A DNA stretch of 64,000 nucleotides from Clostridia bacterium (GTDB lineage Bacteria; Bacillota; Clostridia; TANB77; CAG-508), in the NCBI GenBank assembly GCA_900768805.1, contig CAAGEF010000115.1:1-64000 (forward strand), read 5' to 3'. Positions 55,625 through 62,772 of this stretch are shown one piece after another (the stretch's first letter is position 1; every line of letters starts with the position of its first letter). Both the position numbers and the translations under genes were made by a program. The notes beneath the pieces are model-generated. The model did not search any database. It had not been told where the DNA came from and was given only the letters and a program-made list of their open reading frames with translations.

Positions 55625-57199
55625 CATTTGTTATCCTATAAGCTTTTTATCTCATAGTTCTTATAGTTATCATTTCTATAAGTTCGGCATATCTTTTCAC
55701 CTACGTCTTTACGTTTAGGTGGTGCTGACTCGTGGAGAAATTATATTCTATAAATAGGTTCATTCTCTATGCTCTGCGTGTGACTAGAATTTTACAACTA
55801 GCCTTCCACTCGGATTAGCATTCCAGCTTTCCCGATTTCTTCAGCACTATAATAAAAAATCCAGTTATTTCTAACTGGCGAGGCTCACATTACGCTATGT
55901 TTTTGACTTTTAGATATTTCTTGTATTTTCTATCTAAATATATATTGCAATCTTTATATATCCAATCCAAAAATTGTATCTTATCTTTTTTTCTGTTAAT
56001 GTCTATATTATATATTTCAGAATTAAATTCACTAATATAAGAACTTGTTGAAACGTTAATTTTTATTGTTTCTAATATTTTTAATAAATCAACGTATAAT
56101 TTATTTGACGCAGTAACAAATCTTATATTAAAAGATTTGGCAGTGTATGTAAAACAACCATCACCATCAAAATACCCTCGTATATAATGTCTAATTAAGT
56201 CTTTTGGTATAAAAGGAATATTAGCATCATAAGTCTTATTATTGGTAAAACCAATATTTACCAAAGAATTATACATAACCAATGAAAAAATTCTAATGCA
56301 GCAAGTATGATTCTTTTTATTCTTATCTTTAGTAGATATCTGACATTCTCTCCATCTATCAGTAATTTTATAATTACCAGAAATAGATTTATTAAATTTT
56401 TTTAAATGTCCAATATCGTTGTATTGTAGTTCTATACCGAGTGCGCCAGCATTAGTTTTTGTATTTTTATTTATCCATCCATCTGCTGTTAAAAAACCTA
56501 GCCAATATGCTTTTTCTTCTGTGTCTATGCTATCAAAGAAATTATAATTGCAATAATAAGGATATTTTTTTATCCCATTTTTTCTAGCTTTTAATTTAAT
56601 AGCGTTTGGAGTACGATTAAGAATTGTAGCAATATCAGAAGTTGGCATATTTATATAATTATTTTTAACAAATTCTATTTCTTCATCAGTCCAAGGTTTT
56701 TCTTTTTTATATAAATTTAATTCAAAACATTTAGCTCTTACAGCTTGTTCTGTACGATTTAATTTTTTACCGATTTCTGAATGAGTCATTATTTCAAAAT
56801 TTTGCATTAAAAAAGAGACTTCTTTTTTAGTCCAATTTTCATTACGGACTAAATTTAATTTGTCTCTTTGAGTGTTTATTGCATCAATACTATGATTAAC
56901 ATATTTTGAAATTTCTTCAGAAGTCATATCAACAAAATGGTCTTTAAGAAAATTAATTTCTTCATTAGTCCATTTATTATGCATTTGTTTAGTTAAACCA
57001 AGTTTTCTAATTGCATTAGAAATACTATTGTATGTTTTATCTAAATCTTTACACAAATCTTTTATTGTCTTATTATCATAATTTTTTTTAATGTAATTTA
57101 ATTGTTCTTGTGTATAACCTTTTATAGTCATTATTATTTTTTCTCCTTAATAATATTCAAATAATAAAAAATACGAGTAGCACACTCGTACAAAATTCG
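55625..57199 (-). mobile_element. Group I-like intron in the terminase gene
   Basis: 1,575 bases separating the Walker A and Walker B halves of the terminase. The 3' part (55640-55880) shows group I-like motifs on the minus strand: GCTAATCCGAGTGGAAGGC and GTGAAAAGATATGCC (S-type element). The boundary obeys the U before / G at end rule. It encodes an intact LAGLIDADG endonuclease at 55890-57131. Confidence 0.75.
55890..57131 (-). CDS. Intron-encoded LAGLIDADG homing endonuclease with four HTH repeats
   Basis: A 413-residue protein. Residues 5-190 hold four tandem helix-turn-helix (SANT/MYB-like) repeats of about 45 residues (WTNEEINFLKDHF, WTKKEVSFLMQNF, WTDEEIEFVKNNY and an N-terminal copy), an unusually long DNA-binding extension. 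The endonuclease domain has the two LAGLIDADG motifs WLGFLTADGW (210-219) and YIRGYFDGDG (316-325). The two acidic ends (D218, D324) provide metal binding. Its start overlaps the stop of the unspliced terminase frame (TAATG), so it can be translated from unspliced RNA. It cuts intron-less terminase alleles; some members also assist splicing. Confidence 0.92.
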   Translation of the reverse strand: MTIKGYTQEQLNYIKKNYDNKTIKDLCKDLDKTYNSISNAIRKLGLTKQMHNKWTNEEINFLKDHFVDMTSEEISKYVNHSIDAINTQRDKLNLVRNENWTKKEVSFLMQNFEIMTHSEIGKKLNRTEQAVRAKCFELNLYKKEKPWTDEEIEFVKNNYINMPTSDIATILNRTPNAIKLKARKNGIKKYPYYCNYNFFDSIDTEEKAYWLGFLTADGWINKNTKTNAGALGIELQYNDIGHLKKFNKSISGNYKITDRWRECQISTKDKNKKNHTCCIRIFSLVMYNSLVNIGFTNNKTYDANIPFIPKDLIRHYIRGYFDGDGCFTYTAKSFNIRFVTASNKLYVDLLKILETIKINVSTSSYISEFNSEIYNIDINRKKDKIQFLDWIYKDCNIYLDRKYKKYLKVKNIA

Positions 57200-57781
57200 A
57201 CCTCTTTTTGCGTCTATATTAGAGTTCAATGTTTGAGTCATAGAACCATTATATAAAGAATAATTAAAACCATTTGAGCTATGGCTAAAACCATCTCCGG
57301 CAGCGTTCTTAATTTCTATTTCATTTTTAAATACTTTACCTGTTGAGCCAGTAAAAGTGTCAATATTATCGTTAGCAAGCCTTTCTAACGTAGTAAAAGT
57401 CTGTTCTGCTTGAGAACCAGAACCACTAGCGATATAACTCCAATAATTGCAAAAACACATATCCTTTGACATTATTGATAAATCTATTACTGTACTTTTT
57501 CCCCAACCACGAGTGCATACTAAAAGAGCATTAGGACAAATCCAAGTTTTTTGTACAGCAAGGGCTTGTGAATCAAGAAGCTCGATATTAAACATTATAT
57601 CTATAAATTTTACAGGATTGCATTGAAAAAATTTTTGCATTTTTGCTATTTCTAATAGAGACTCTATTTTTCTAGTAGATAATGGATAATTAATTGGCTT
57701 TACAAAAATTCCGTAATCTTTATAAAAATCTTTATCATAATCTAATGGTGGATCATTATAAGGTAGTAGAATTTGATTCAT
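57200..57781 (-). CDS. terL: Large terminase, exon 1 (Walker A)
   Basis: 194 codons starting at MNQILLPYND with GAGGAGG nine bases upstream, overlapping the preceding gene by 26 bases. The ATPase Walker A-like motif RGWGKST is at residues 91-97. Exon 1 ends NIDAKRG before the intron. Without splicing the frame would run on to 57134 and give a truncated protein. Confidence 0.9.
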
Positions 57782-59084
57782 TATTTTCTACCTCCTCATT
57801 TTCCTCTGAAATATTTTCTTCACTATTTGTTTCTTCGTTTTCTTCTTCACTTGAAAATACAGAATATAAATCTCTTAAATTTTTATAAGTGATACCAGTA
57901 TTAATATGATTATCTTCAAAATAATCTTTTAAATCTAAATTTTCTTGTAAAAGAATCCTATTGATTTCTTTATAAGCATCTCGTTCTTTTCTTAATGCTG
58001 TATTATCTTTTCGCATTTCTGCGACCATATCTGACCATTCAGACTCATCTAAAGCTAATTGTTTCATTATAGAAGCATCACTTATTTCTTGTACTTGTTG
58101 CATACCCCTACAAGTAGCAATATCAAAGCCATTTACTTGACCATCCCTAAGATTAAGTTCTTTTATTTTTTTAATTTTTCCTGTCCATGTATTTTCGCCT
58201 TTTTTAGCATTCTTATTATTTTTTAATGAAATACAACTTTCAGCAGCAAGGTTAGTAATCATACTAGTGATTTTAGATTTACTATCTTGTAAAGATTTAA
58301 TAGTTGCTGAGTTTTTATCAATATTTTTTATGTCAGACATTAAATTAGCTATAGCATTATCAATTTTATTTGATTGTAAAAAGCCTCTTACTATAGATAT
58401 GGCAGAAGCATTTCGCATCATATCTTCGTTTTCATCTCCACCTGTATCTAATAATCCTAACAATTGTGAATATAAAAAAGGCTGATCAGAAATGGCTTCT
58501 TGTTCAAATGGGTCATATCCTAAAAGCCTTGTTACATCTTTTTTATTTTTTATATACTCATCATAAGAATCCGAATCTAAATTATTTTCTTTTGTTTTTT
58601 CTTCAACTTTTTCTTCATAATTAGTTTCTTTAAAAAAATCAGAATCAGAATAAGTAAGTCCTATATATTGAACCATAGCAATATTTTTTACATATGCTGA
58701 CCATACATTAGATTTTGTTTTTCCAGATACAAGATTTTCTGATTCTTGTATACTAGATTCCCAAACAGAATTTAAAAAAGGTTTGTTAAGATACATAAGT
58801 GCTTTTATTACGCTATCTTTAGTAGGTTCATGTTCTTCTCCTTTTTTATCTACTCGTAGTGCAATTTTTTTTGCACAATCCATACAAATAGGAGTCTTTC
58901 CTGAATGTATCATTGGGTCAGTACTAACATAAAATTTATCTTTTTTTTTAGGGTTGTTACACATATAACACCATGCATAATCTTCTTTTAAAGACCTTAC
59001 TTGTTCTTTTAAATTTTGAATTTCTTCTTTCATTTGTGTAGGAGTTAATTTGGCTTCCACACTATTTTTCCTTGTAGTTGTCAT
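57756..59084 (-). CDS. Terminase small subunit-like zinc-ribbon protein
   Basis: A 442-residue protein. The start is the ATG of MTTTRK behind GGGGG; TTG two codons earlier is rejected. Residues 20-45 are coiled coil, then a zinc ribbon CYMC (about 39-42) with CMDC (about 72-75), followed by a helical region and an acidic C-terminus. In Firmicutes phages a protein of this layout lies before the large terminase, with which it overlaps by 26 bases. Role as DNA-recognising terminase partner is inferred from position. Confidence 0.65.
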   Translation of the reverse strand: MTTTRKNSVEAKLTPTQMKEEIQNLKEQVRSLKEDYAWCYMCNNPKKKDKFYVSTDPMIHSGKTPICMDCAKKIALRVDKKGEEHEPTKDSVIKALMYLNKPFLNSVWESSIQESENLVSGKTKSNVWSAYVKNIAMVQYIGLTYSDSDFFKETNYEEKVEEKTKENNLDSDSYDEYIKNKKDVTRLLGYDPFEQEAISDQPFLYSQLLGLLDTGGDENEDMMRNASAISIVRGFLQSNKIDNAIANLMSDIKNIDKNSATIKSLQDSKSKITSMITNLAAESCISLKNNKNAKKGENTWTGKIKKIKELNLRDGQVNGFDIATCRGMQQVQEISDASIMKQLALDESEWSDMVAEMRKDNTALRKERDAYKEINRILLQENLDLKDYFEDNHINTGITYKNLRDLYSVFSSEEENEETNSEENISEENEEVENNESNSTTL

Positions 59085-59102
59085 ACGCAACCCCCTTTTT
59101 TA

Positions 59103-59942
59103 TTAATTTAATAAAAAAGAAGCTTCTTCAGCTTCTTCATTTAAATACTTTTCTATTTTTTTTAATTTTCGTTTTAAACAAAATACTTCACGATTAGGAT
59201 ATAAATTATTAATTAAAATTTTCATGCTATCACAATTAGTACACATTAATCTATATTTTCTATCGTTTTCCATATAAATTTGAGTTCTAATATTATATTT
59301 TAATAATTTATTTTGTAGATACTCAAGTATTTTTTGAGATGCACACGTCATATGTAAAAAAATACAATTTGGTCTTTTCTTACTATTCCAGTAGCAACCA
59401 TCTCCATCAATATATCCGCGCAAAAAATCAAAAAATAATTCATCTGATATAATTGGGTATATATCTTTTTTTGTTTTATTTGTTACTATTCCATTATTTA
59501 TTAAATCTAACACTAAAGGTTTTGAAAGAACTCTTAAAGTACTAGTTTCTTTCCTATTGGCTTCTATGCCATTAATAGTAATTTTCATAGGTGAAGTATG
59601 AGTAATCATATGAATTCCACCAAGTTCTTCATTTATTTTATTTAAAATATATTCATCTTGAGATTGTAATTCTATTCCAAATTCATAATTTTTTGTTTCA
59701 TTATTTGCACACACCCATCCGTCAGCAAAAATAAATCCAATAAAATAAGCTTTCAATGGAGTGTCTATATATTGAAAATATCTATTGTTAAATGTACGAT
59801 TCTTTCTATATCCTAATTTAGACATTTTTGTTCTTACTTGTTTATCTGTTAAACCTAAATGTTCTGCAATTTTTGAATATTCCATTGTTTTATAATTTGC
59901 TATCATATAATCTAACATTTCTTTAGTAAAAATACTTTTCAT
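59103..59942 (-). CDS. Free-standing LAGLIDADG homing endonuclease
   Basis: A 279-residue protein with one HTH repeat (residues 1-48) and two LAGLIDADG motifs, FIGFIFADGW (67-76) and RGYIDGDGC (175-183). It is not in an intron: it lies between the tRNA and the small-subunit-like gene. Related in layout to the terminase intron endonuclease but with a single HTH repeat. Likely a selfish DNA element. Confidence 0.9.
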   Translation of the reverse strand: MKSIFTKEMLDYMIANYKTMEYSKIAEHLGLTDKQVRTKMSKLGYRKNRTFNNRYFQYIDTPLKAYFIGFIFADGWVCANNETKNYEFGIELQSQDEYILNKINEELGGIHMITHTSPMKITINGIEANRKETSTLRVLSKPLVLDLINNGIVTNKTKKDIYPIISDELFFDFLRGYIDGDGCYWNSKKRPNCIFLHMTCASQKILEYLQNKLLKYNIRTQIYMENDRKYRLMCTNCDSMKILINNLYPNREVFCLKRKLKKIEKYLNEEAEEASFLLN

Positions 59943-59974
59943 TTATCATTTGCTCACTTTCTTGCTCACAAATC

Positions 59975-60050
59975 AATATAAAAAAACAGAAGAGTGCAGT
60001 GAGCATTGCACATGATGAGGCTCATGACTTCCTCATTTCTTCTGTTCTAT
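59975..60050 (-). terminator. Terminator downstream of tRNA-Pro
   Basis: Stem AACAGAAGA/TCTTCTGTT enclosing two small hairpins, followed by T7 on the minus strand. Confidence 0.65.
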
Positions 60051-60055
60051 AAAAT

Positions 60056-60127
60056 CGAGTAGACAGGATTCGAACCTACGACCACTTGATCCCAAATCAA
60101 GCATTCTACCAACTGAACTACTACTCG
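60056..60127 (-). tRNA. tRNA-Pro (anticodon TGG)
   Basis: A 72-base cloverleaf on the minus strand: acceptor CGAGTAG/CTACTCG, D arm with AGTTGGTAGA, anticodon stem CTTGA/TCAAG with loop TTTGGGA (anticodon TGG), and T arm with GGTTCGAATCC. CCA is not encoded. It is the only tRNA recognised in the window. Transcription lies between the metallophosphoesterase and homing endonuclease genes, flanked by hairpins at 59975-60050 and 60134-60189. Confidence 0.93.
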
Positions 60128-60133
60128 AAATAT

Positions 60134-60189
60134 AAAAATGCATCTACAAGTACATAAAAACAGTTTATGTACTCATACATGCATTTTTA
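60134..60189 (-). terminator. Long hairpin upstream of tRNA
   Basis: Nested stems AAAAATGCAT/ATGCATTTTT and AGTACATAAA/TTTATGTACT with T-rich 3' flank on the minus strand; a terminator or processing signal just before the tRNA. Confidence 0.55.
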
Positions 60190-60340
60190 ATTTTTATTCT
60201 ACTCATATTTATACACTCCGTAGCAGAGTGGAATGGATTAAGGTTTTAAGTGTCTTATCCCACTTGCTCAATTCCACTTATTTAAAGACATGGTATTGTC
60301 TACTTACGATATTGAGCATTTCGTATCATTTAGAATTTAC
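60190..60340 (-). other. Structured non-coding segment
   Basis: Mutually exclusive inverted repeats: TGCTCAAT (60265-60272) with ATTGAGCA (60311-60318); AGTGGAAT (60227-60234) with ATTCCACT (60271-60278); CACTC/GAGTG (60214-60230). No protein gene is seen. It could be a structured regulatory RNA or decayed tRNA; not identifiable by eye. Confidence 0.35.
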
Positions 60341-60373
60341 ATAAAAATAAAAACAGATAGAGGAACTATCTGT
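60341..60373 (-). terminator. Terminator after metallophosphoesterase gene
   Basis: 8-bp stem ACAGATAG/CTATCTGT followed by T5ATTTTTAT on the minus strand. Confidence 0.65.
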
Positions 60374-60377
60374 GTAA

Positions 60378-60459
60378 TAATATTTATTTATAGCTTGTGT
60401 GTATCTGCTCACCAAATTACTCCAAACCAAGCCGAATGGTAGACTATAAATAAATATTA
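60378..60459. repeat. 16-bp perfect inverted repeat with structured loop
   Basis: Arms 60378-60393 and 60444-60459 (TAATATTTATTTATAG) pair perfectly around a 50-base loop that itself contains ACCA/TGGT and GCTTG/CAAGC stems. It overlaps the stop codon of the metallophosphoesterase gene. Possibly a stable RNA element. Confidence 0.6.
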
Positions 60460-61671
60460 ATCTAATTGAATATCATATAGACATAACAAACCTCTTTCGC
60501 CAATAACTGATACTGTTTGTTCTGGTCGATTAACTTTTCGAATTGAAACTGCATATTGATCCGTTCCTGATACACACCCTGACTCAATTACTTTTGTGTC
60601 ATATACAGTAGTTAAACCATTTAGATGTCTATGTCCAAGCAATACAATATTAGGTTTTATTCCAAACATCATTGTAAAATTTTGTACTACATTAGCAGGA
60701 CTATCTTTATGTCCATGAGCAGAAAATATATTATTTCCACGGATATTAAACATAGCAATTTCTGGCTCAATAGTATTATCACAAATACTTATATTTTTAA
60801 TGTTTTGCAATCGTGCTTTAAGATAAAATGGCAATAATACATCCATATTTTCACCATCTAAAGAATCTTCTTTCTTTGCCACAATACGACTATGATTACC
60901 TGGTGTTGTATATACATAAATATGATTAAAATTATTTGCAAGTCTTATTAACATTGCAGAAATTAATTCAGAAACATATTTAAATTGTTCCATTAAATCC
61001 ATATTATTTTGTAATCTTAAATTACTATGTATTAAGCCAGATATAATTTCACCAATTACAAGATAACAATTTTGTGATTGGTGTAAACCACGAATATCAA
61101 GAATATCAGAAGTATATTTTTCAATGCGTTGTTTTAATACTTCTTCATTAAATACATTTTTCCAATTATTAATTTCAATTCCTGTATGTATATCTGTAAG
61201 ATGACATAACAGATCAGTTTGACTATTAAACAAAGTATAATGAACAGATACATTCATAGGTTTAACATCTTCTGCGATTATTCGCTTAACCATATCAGCA
61301 TAAGATTCTTTTCTTGCTTCTTGTCTAATTTGTCTATTATATTCAGTACGTTCATCAGATAATTGTTGTTTTGCTTTTTGAAGTTCACGTTTCTCTGCTT
61401 GTAATTTTTTAAAATATTCATCTTCATTAAGAGCAGAAGAGTGAGCATATTTTTCTTCATAATATTGTTTAACAAAAGCACTGCCAATAAGAGGTGGTTG
61501 ACTTCCTTTTCTTAAAGTATCTGGATTAAAATCAATTCCATATTTATCAGCTATCTCTGACCAATCAATGTCAATATTCTTTGCAACCTTGTCAGAGCAA
61601 TCTTTTAATAATTCTTCATACTTTTCTGGTGTAAGACCGTACTCGGCAAGAGTTTTTTCAATATCAAACAT
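60457..61671 (-). CDS. Metallophosphoesterase with atypical GE metal motif
   Basis: A 404-residue protein. An N-terminal coiled coil (about 85-125) precedes a calcineurin-like phosphoesterase domain: D160-I-H162 (LTDIHTG), G207-E208 where G-D is usual, G258-N-H260, H319-G-H321 and G346-H347-R-H349. Family members are nucleases or phosphatases binding two metal ions. Replacement of the bridging Asp by Glu at 208 is unusual. Possible role in DNA metabolism or protection. It is followed by a hairpin and the tRNA. Confidence 0.82.
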   Translation of the reverse strand: MFDIEKTLAEYGLTPEKYEELLKDCSDKVAKNIDIDWSEIADKYGIDFNPDTLRKGSQPPLIGSAFVKQYYEEKYAHSSALNEDEYFKKLQAEKRELQKAKQQLSDERTEYNRQIRQEARKESYADMVKRIIAEDVKPMNVSVHYTLFNSQTDLLCHLTDIHTGIEINNWKNVFNEEVLKQRIEKYTSDILDIRGLHQSQNCYLVIGEIISGLIHSNLRLQNNMDLMEQFKYVSELISAMLIRLANNFNHIYVYTTPGNHSRIVAKKEDSLDGENMDVLLPFYLKARLQNIKNISICDNTIEPEIAMFNIRGNNIFSAHGHKDSPANVVQNFTMMFGIKPNIVLLGHRHLNGLTTVYDTKVIESGCVSGTDQYAVSIRKVNRPEQTVSVIGERGLLCLYDIQLD

Positions 61672-61685
61672 TTTCCTTTTTCTCC

Positions 61686-61723
61686 TATAAAAATAGAAGA
61701 GTGTGGTTATATCTCACTCTTCT
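61686..61723 (-). terminator. Terminator upstream of metallophosphoesterase gene
   Basis: Stem AGAAGAGTG/CACTCTTCT followed by T-run (ATTTTTAT) on the minus strand, then AGGAGAAA ribosome binding site. Confidence 0.65.
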
Positions 61724-61739
61724 AAACGAACTTTATTAA

Positions 61740-61964
61740 TTATTCTTCATTTTCATCAGAATCTACATCCTCTACAGCTTCTGTATCAATAATTTCTTCT
61801 TCTTTACAAGTAGTAGATAAATCAAAGAATCCATCACCATATACTTTTGACAATATTGATACAATATCAATGATTTCACCTTCAGTATCAACAATACTAC
61901 CGTCTACAATATGTACTCCTTTGAGTTTTCCATCATACTTTGTTGTTTTCTTTACTTCAAACAT
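61740..61964 (-). CDS. Small acidic protein, unknown
   Basis: A 74-residue protein, basic-to-neutral beta part (MFEVKKTTKYDGKLKGVHIVDGSIV) followed by an acidic tail (EAVEDVDSDENEE). Preceded by AAAGGAGAAAAAG. No family recognised. Confidence 0.5.
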   Translation of the reverse strand: MFEVKKTTKYDGKLKGVHIVDGSIVDTEGEIIDIVSILSKVYGDGFFDLSTTCKEEEIIDTEAVEDVDSDENEE

Positions 61965-62013
61965 AATTTCTTTTTCTCCTTTTAATCCTTATTTTGTATT
62001 TTTTAAATAATAT

Positions 62014-62042
62014 TTGACTTTATATATCGCCTGTGATATTAT
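62014..62042 (+). promoter_or_regulatory. Plus-strand promoter facing the ClpP-like gene
   Basis: TTGACT (62014-62019)-N17-TATTAT (62037-62042) on the plus strand, pointing into the 3' end of the minus-strand ClpP-like gene. No plus-strand ORF follows, so it would make an antisense transcript. Confidence 0.5.
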
Positions 62043-62072
62043 GATAATTGTATAAGTGTAACATTTTGCAAT

Positions 62073-62693
62073 TTAAAAAATATCATCAAAACTTTCAATT
62101 AATTTATCAACAACACCATATTTAATTAATTCATCACCAGTAATATACCAATCCTTTGACTTATTTTTATTAAAAGTCTTTTCATCAATTTTAGTACGAG
62201 AAAGAATATAATCTTTCATTTGCTGAATTTGTTTTCTATAATTCTTCTGAGCTTCTTCAATTTGTTCGGCTGTTCCAGAAAATCCAGCAGAACCTTCATG
62301 AGCCATTAAATTAGAGTGCTTAAACGCATATCTTTTATGTCCAGCTAAGAATATTAAAAAACCAGCAGACATAGCAGCACCCATAGCAATAGTGATAATT
62401 GGAATACGACTAGCCATAATAATATCTACCATTGCATAGCATTGTGATAAATCTCCACCATAACTATGAATATATAAATAAATAGGCTTTAATTCTTCTT
62501 TAGGAATATCTTTTTCTTCCATGTTCATTTGAATAATTATTTTGCCTAACTCAACTAAAGAGTACATTTCGTCTATTTCGTAATCTATATAGTAAGTTCT
62601 ATTTTCTCTAGCTTTCCAATAAGTATAAGTATCTGGATCTAAATACTTATCATTTTCAGCTCCTTTTAAAATATCTGGTATTAATAATTTCAT
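62073..62693 (-). CDS. ClpP-like serine protease
   Basis: A 206-residue protein of the ClpP/crotonase fold. Catalytic triad visible: S109 in GAAMSAGF, H132 in NLMAHEG, D181 in NKSKDWYI (as ClpP's D in RDxFM). The HSYGGDL motif (about 76-82) matches ClpP's GGS-type turn. Phages use such proteins as head maturation proteases or for host protein turnover. Here it is far from the head genes and the head region has its own protease-like gene, so a regulatory role is possible. Not enough evidence to call it clpP. Confidence 0.85.
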   Translation of the reverse strand: MKLLIPDILKGAENDKYLDPDTYTYWKARENRTYYIDYEIDEMYSLVELGKIIIQMNMEEKDIPKEELKPIYLYIHSYGGDLSQCYAMVDIIMASRIPIITIAMGAAMSAGFLIFLAGHKRYAFKHSNLMAHEGSAGFSGTAEQIEEAQKNYRKQIQQMKDYILSRTKIDEKTFNKNKSKDWYITGDELIKYGVVDKLIESFDDIF

Positions 62694-62736
62694 ATCCTTT
62701 GTCTCCTTTATTCCTTAAATTTACTCTTTTAAGTAT

Positions 62737-62766
62737 AAAAAAGAGAGTCTTTATAAAAGACTCTCA
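62737..62766 (-). terminator. Terminator after the beta-CASP nuclease gene
   Basis: Stem GAGAGTCTTT/AAAGACTCTC followed by T6AT on the minus strand. Confidence 0.7.
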
Positions 62767-62772
62767 ACTATT

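Noticed and set aside
55625..55627. ATG at the start of terminase exon 2 as a genuine start codon.
   Set aside because: The ATG is made of the last intron bases (its G is the terminal intron G), no ribosome binding site precedes it and the Walker A half would be lost.
60190..60320. Second tRNA gene upstream of tRNA-Pro.
   Set aside because: A D-arm-like GGAATGGATTAAGG is visible but no anticodon stem or TTCGA T-loop closes, so it was listed only as a structured segment.
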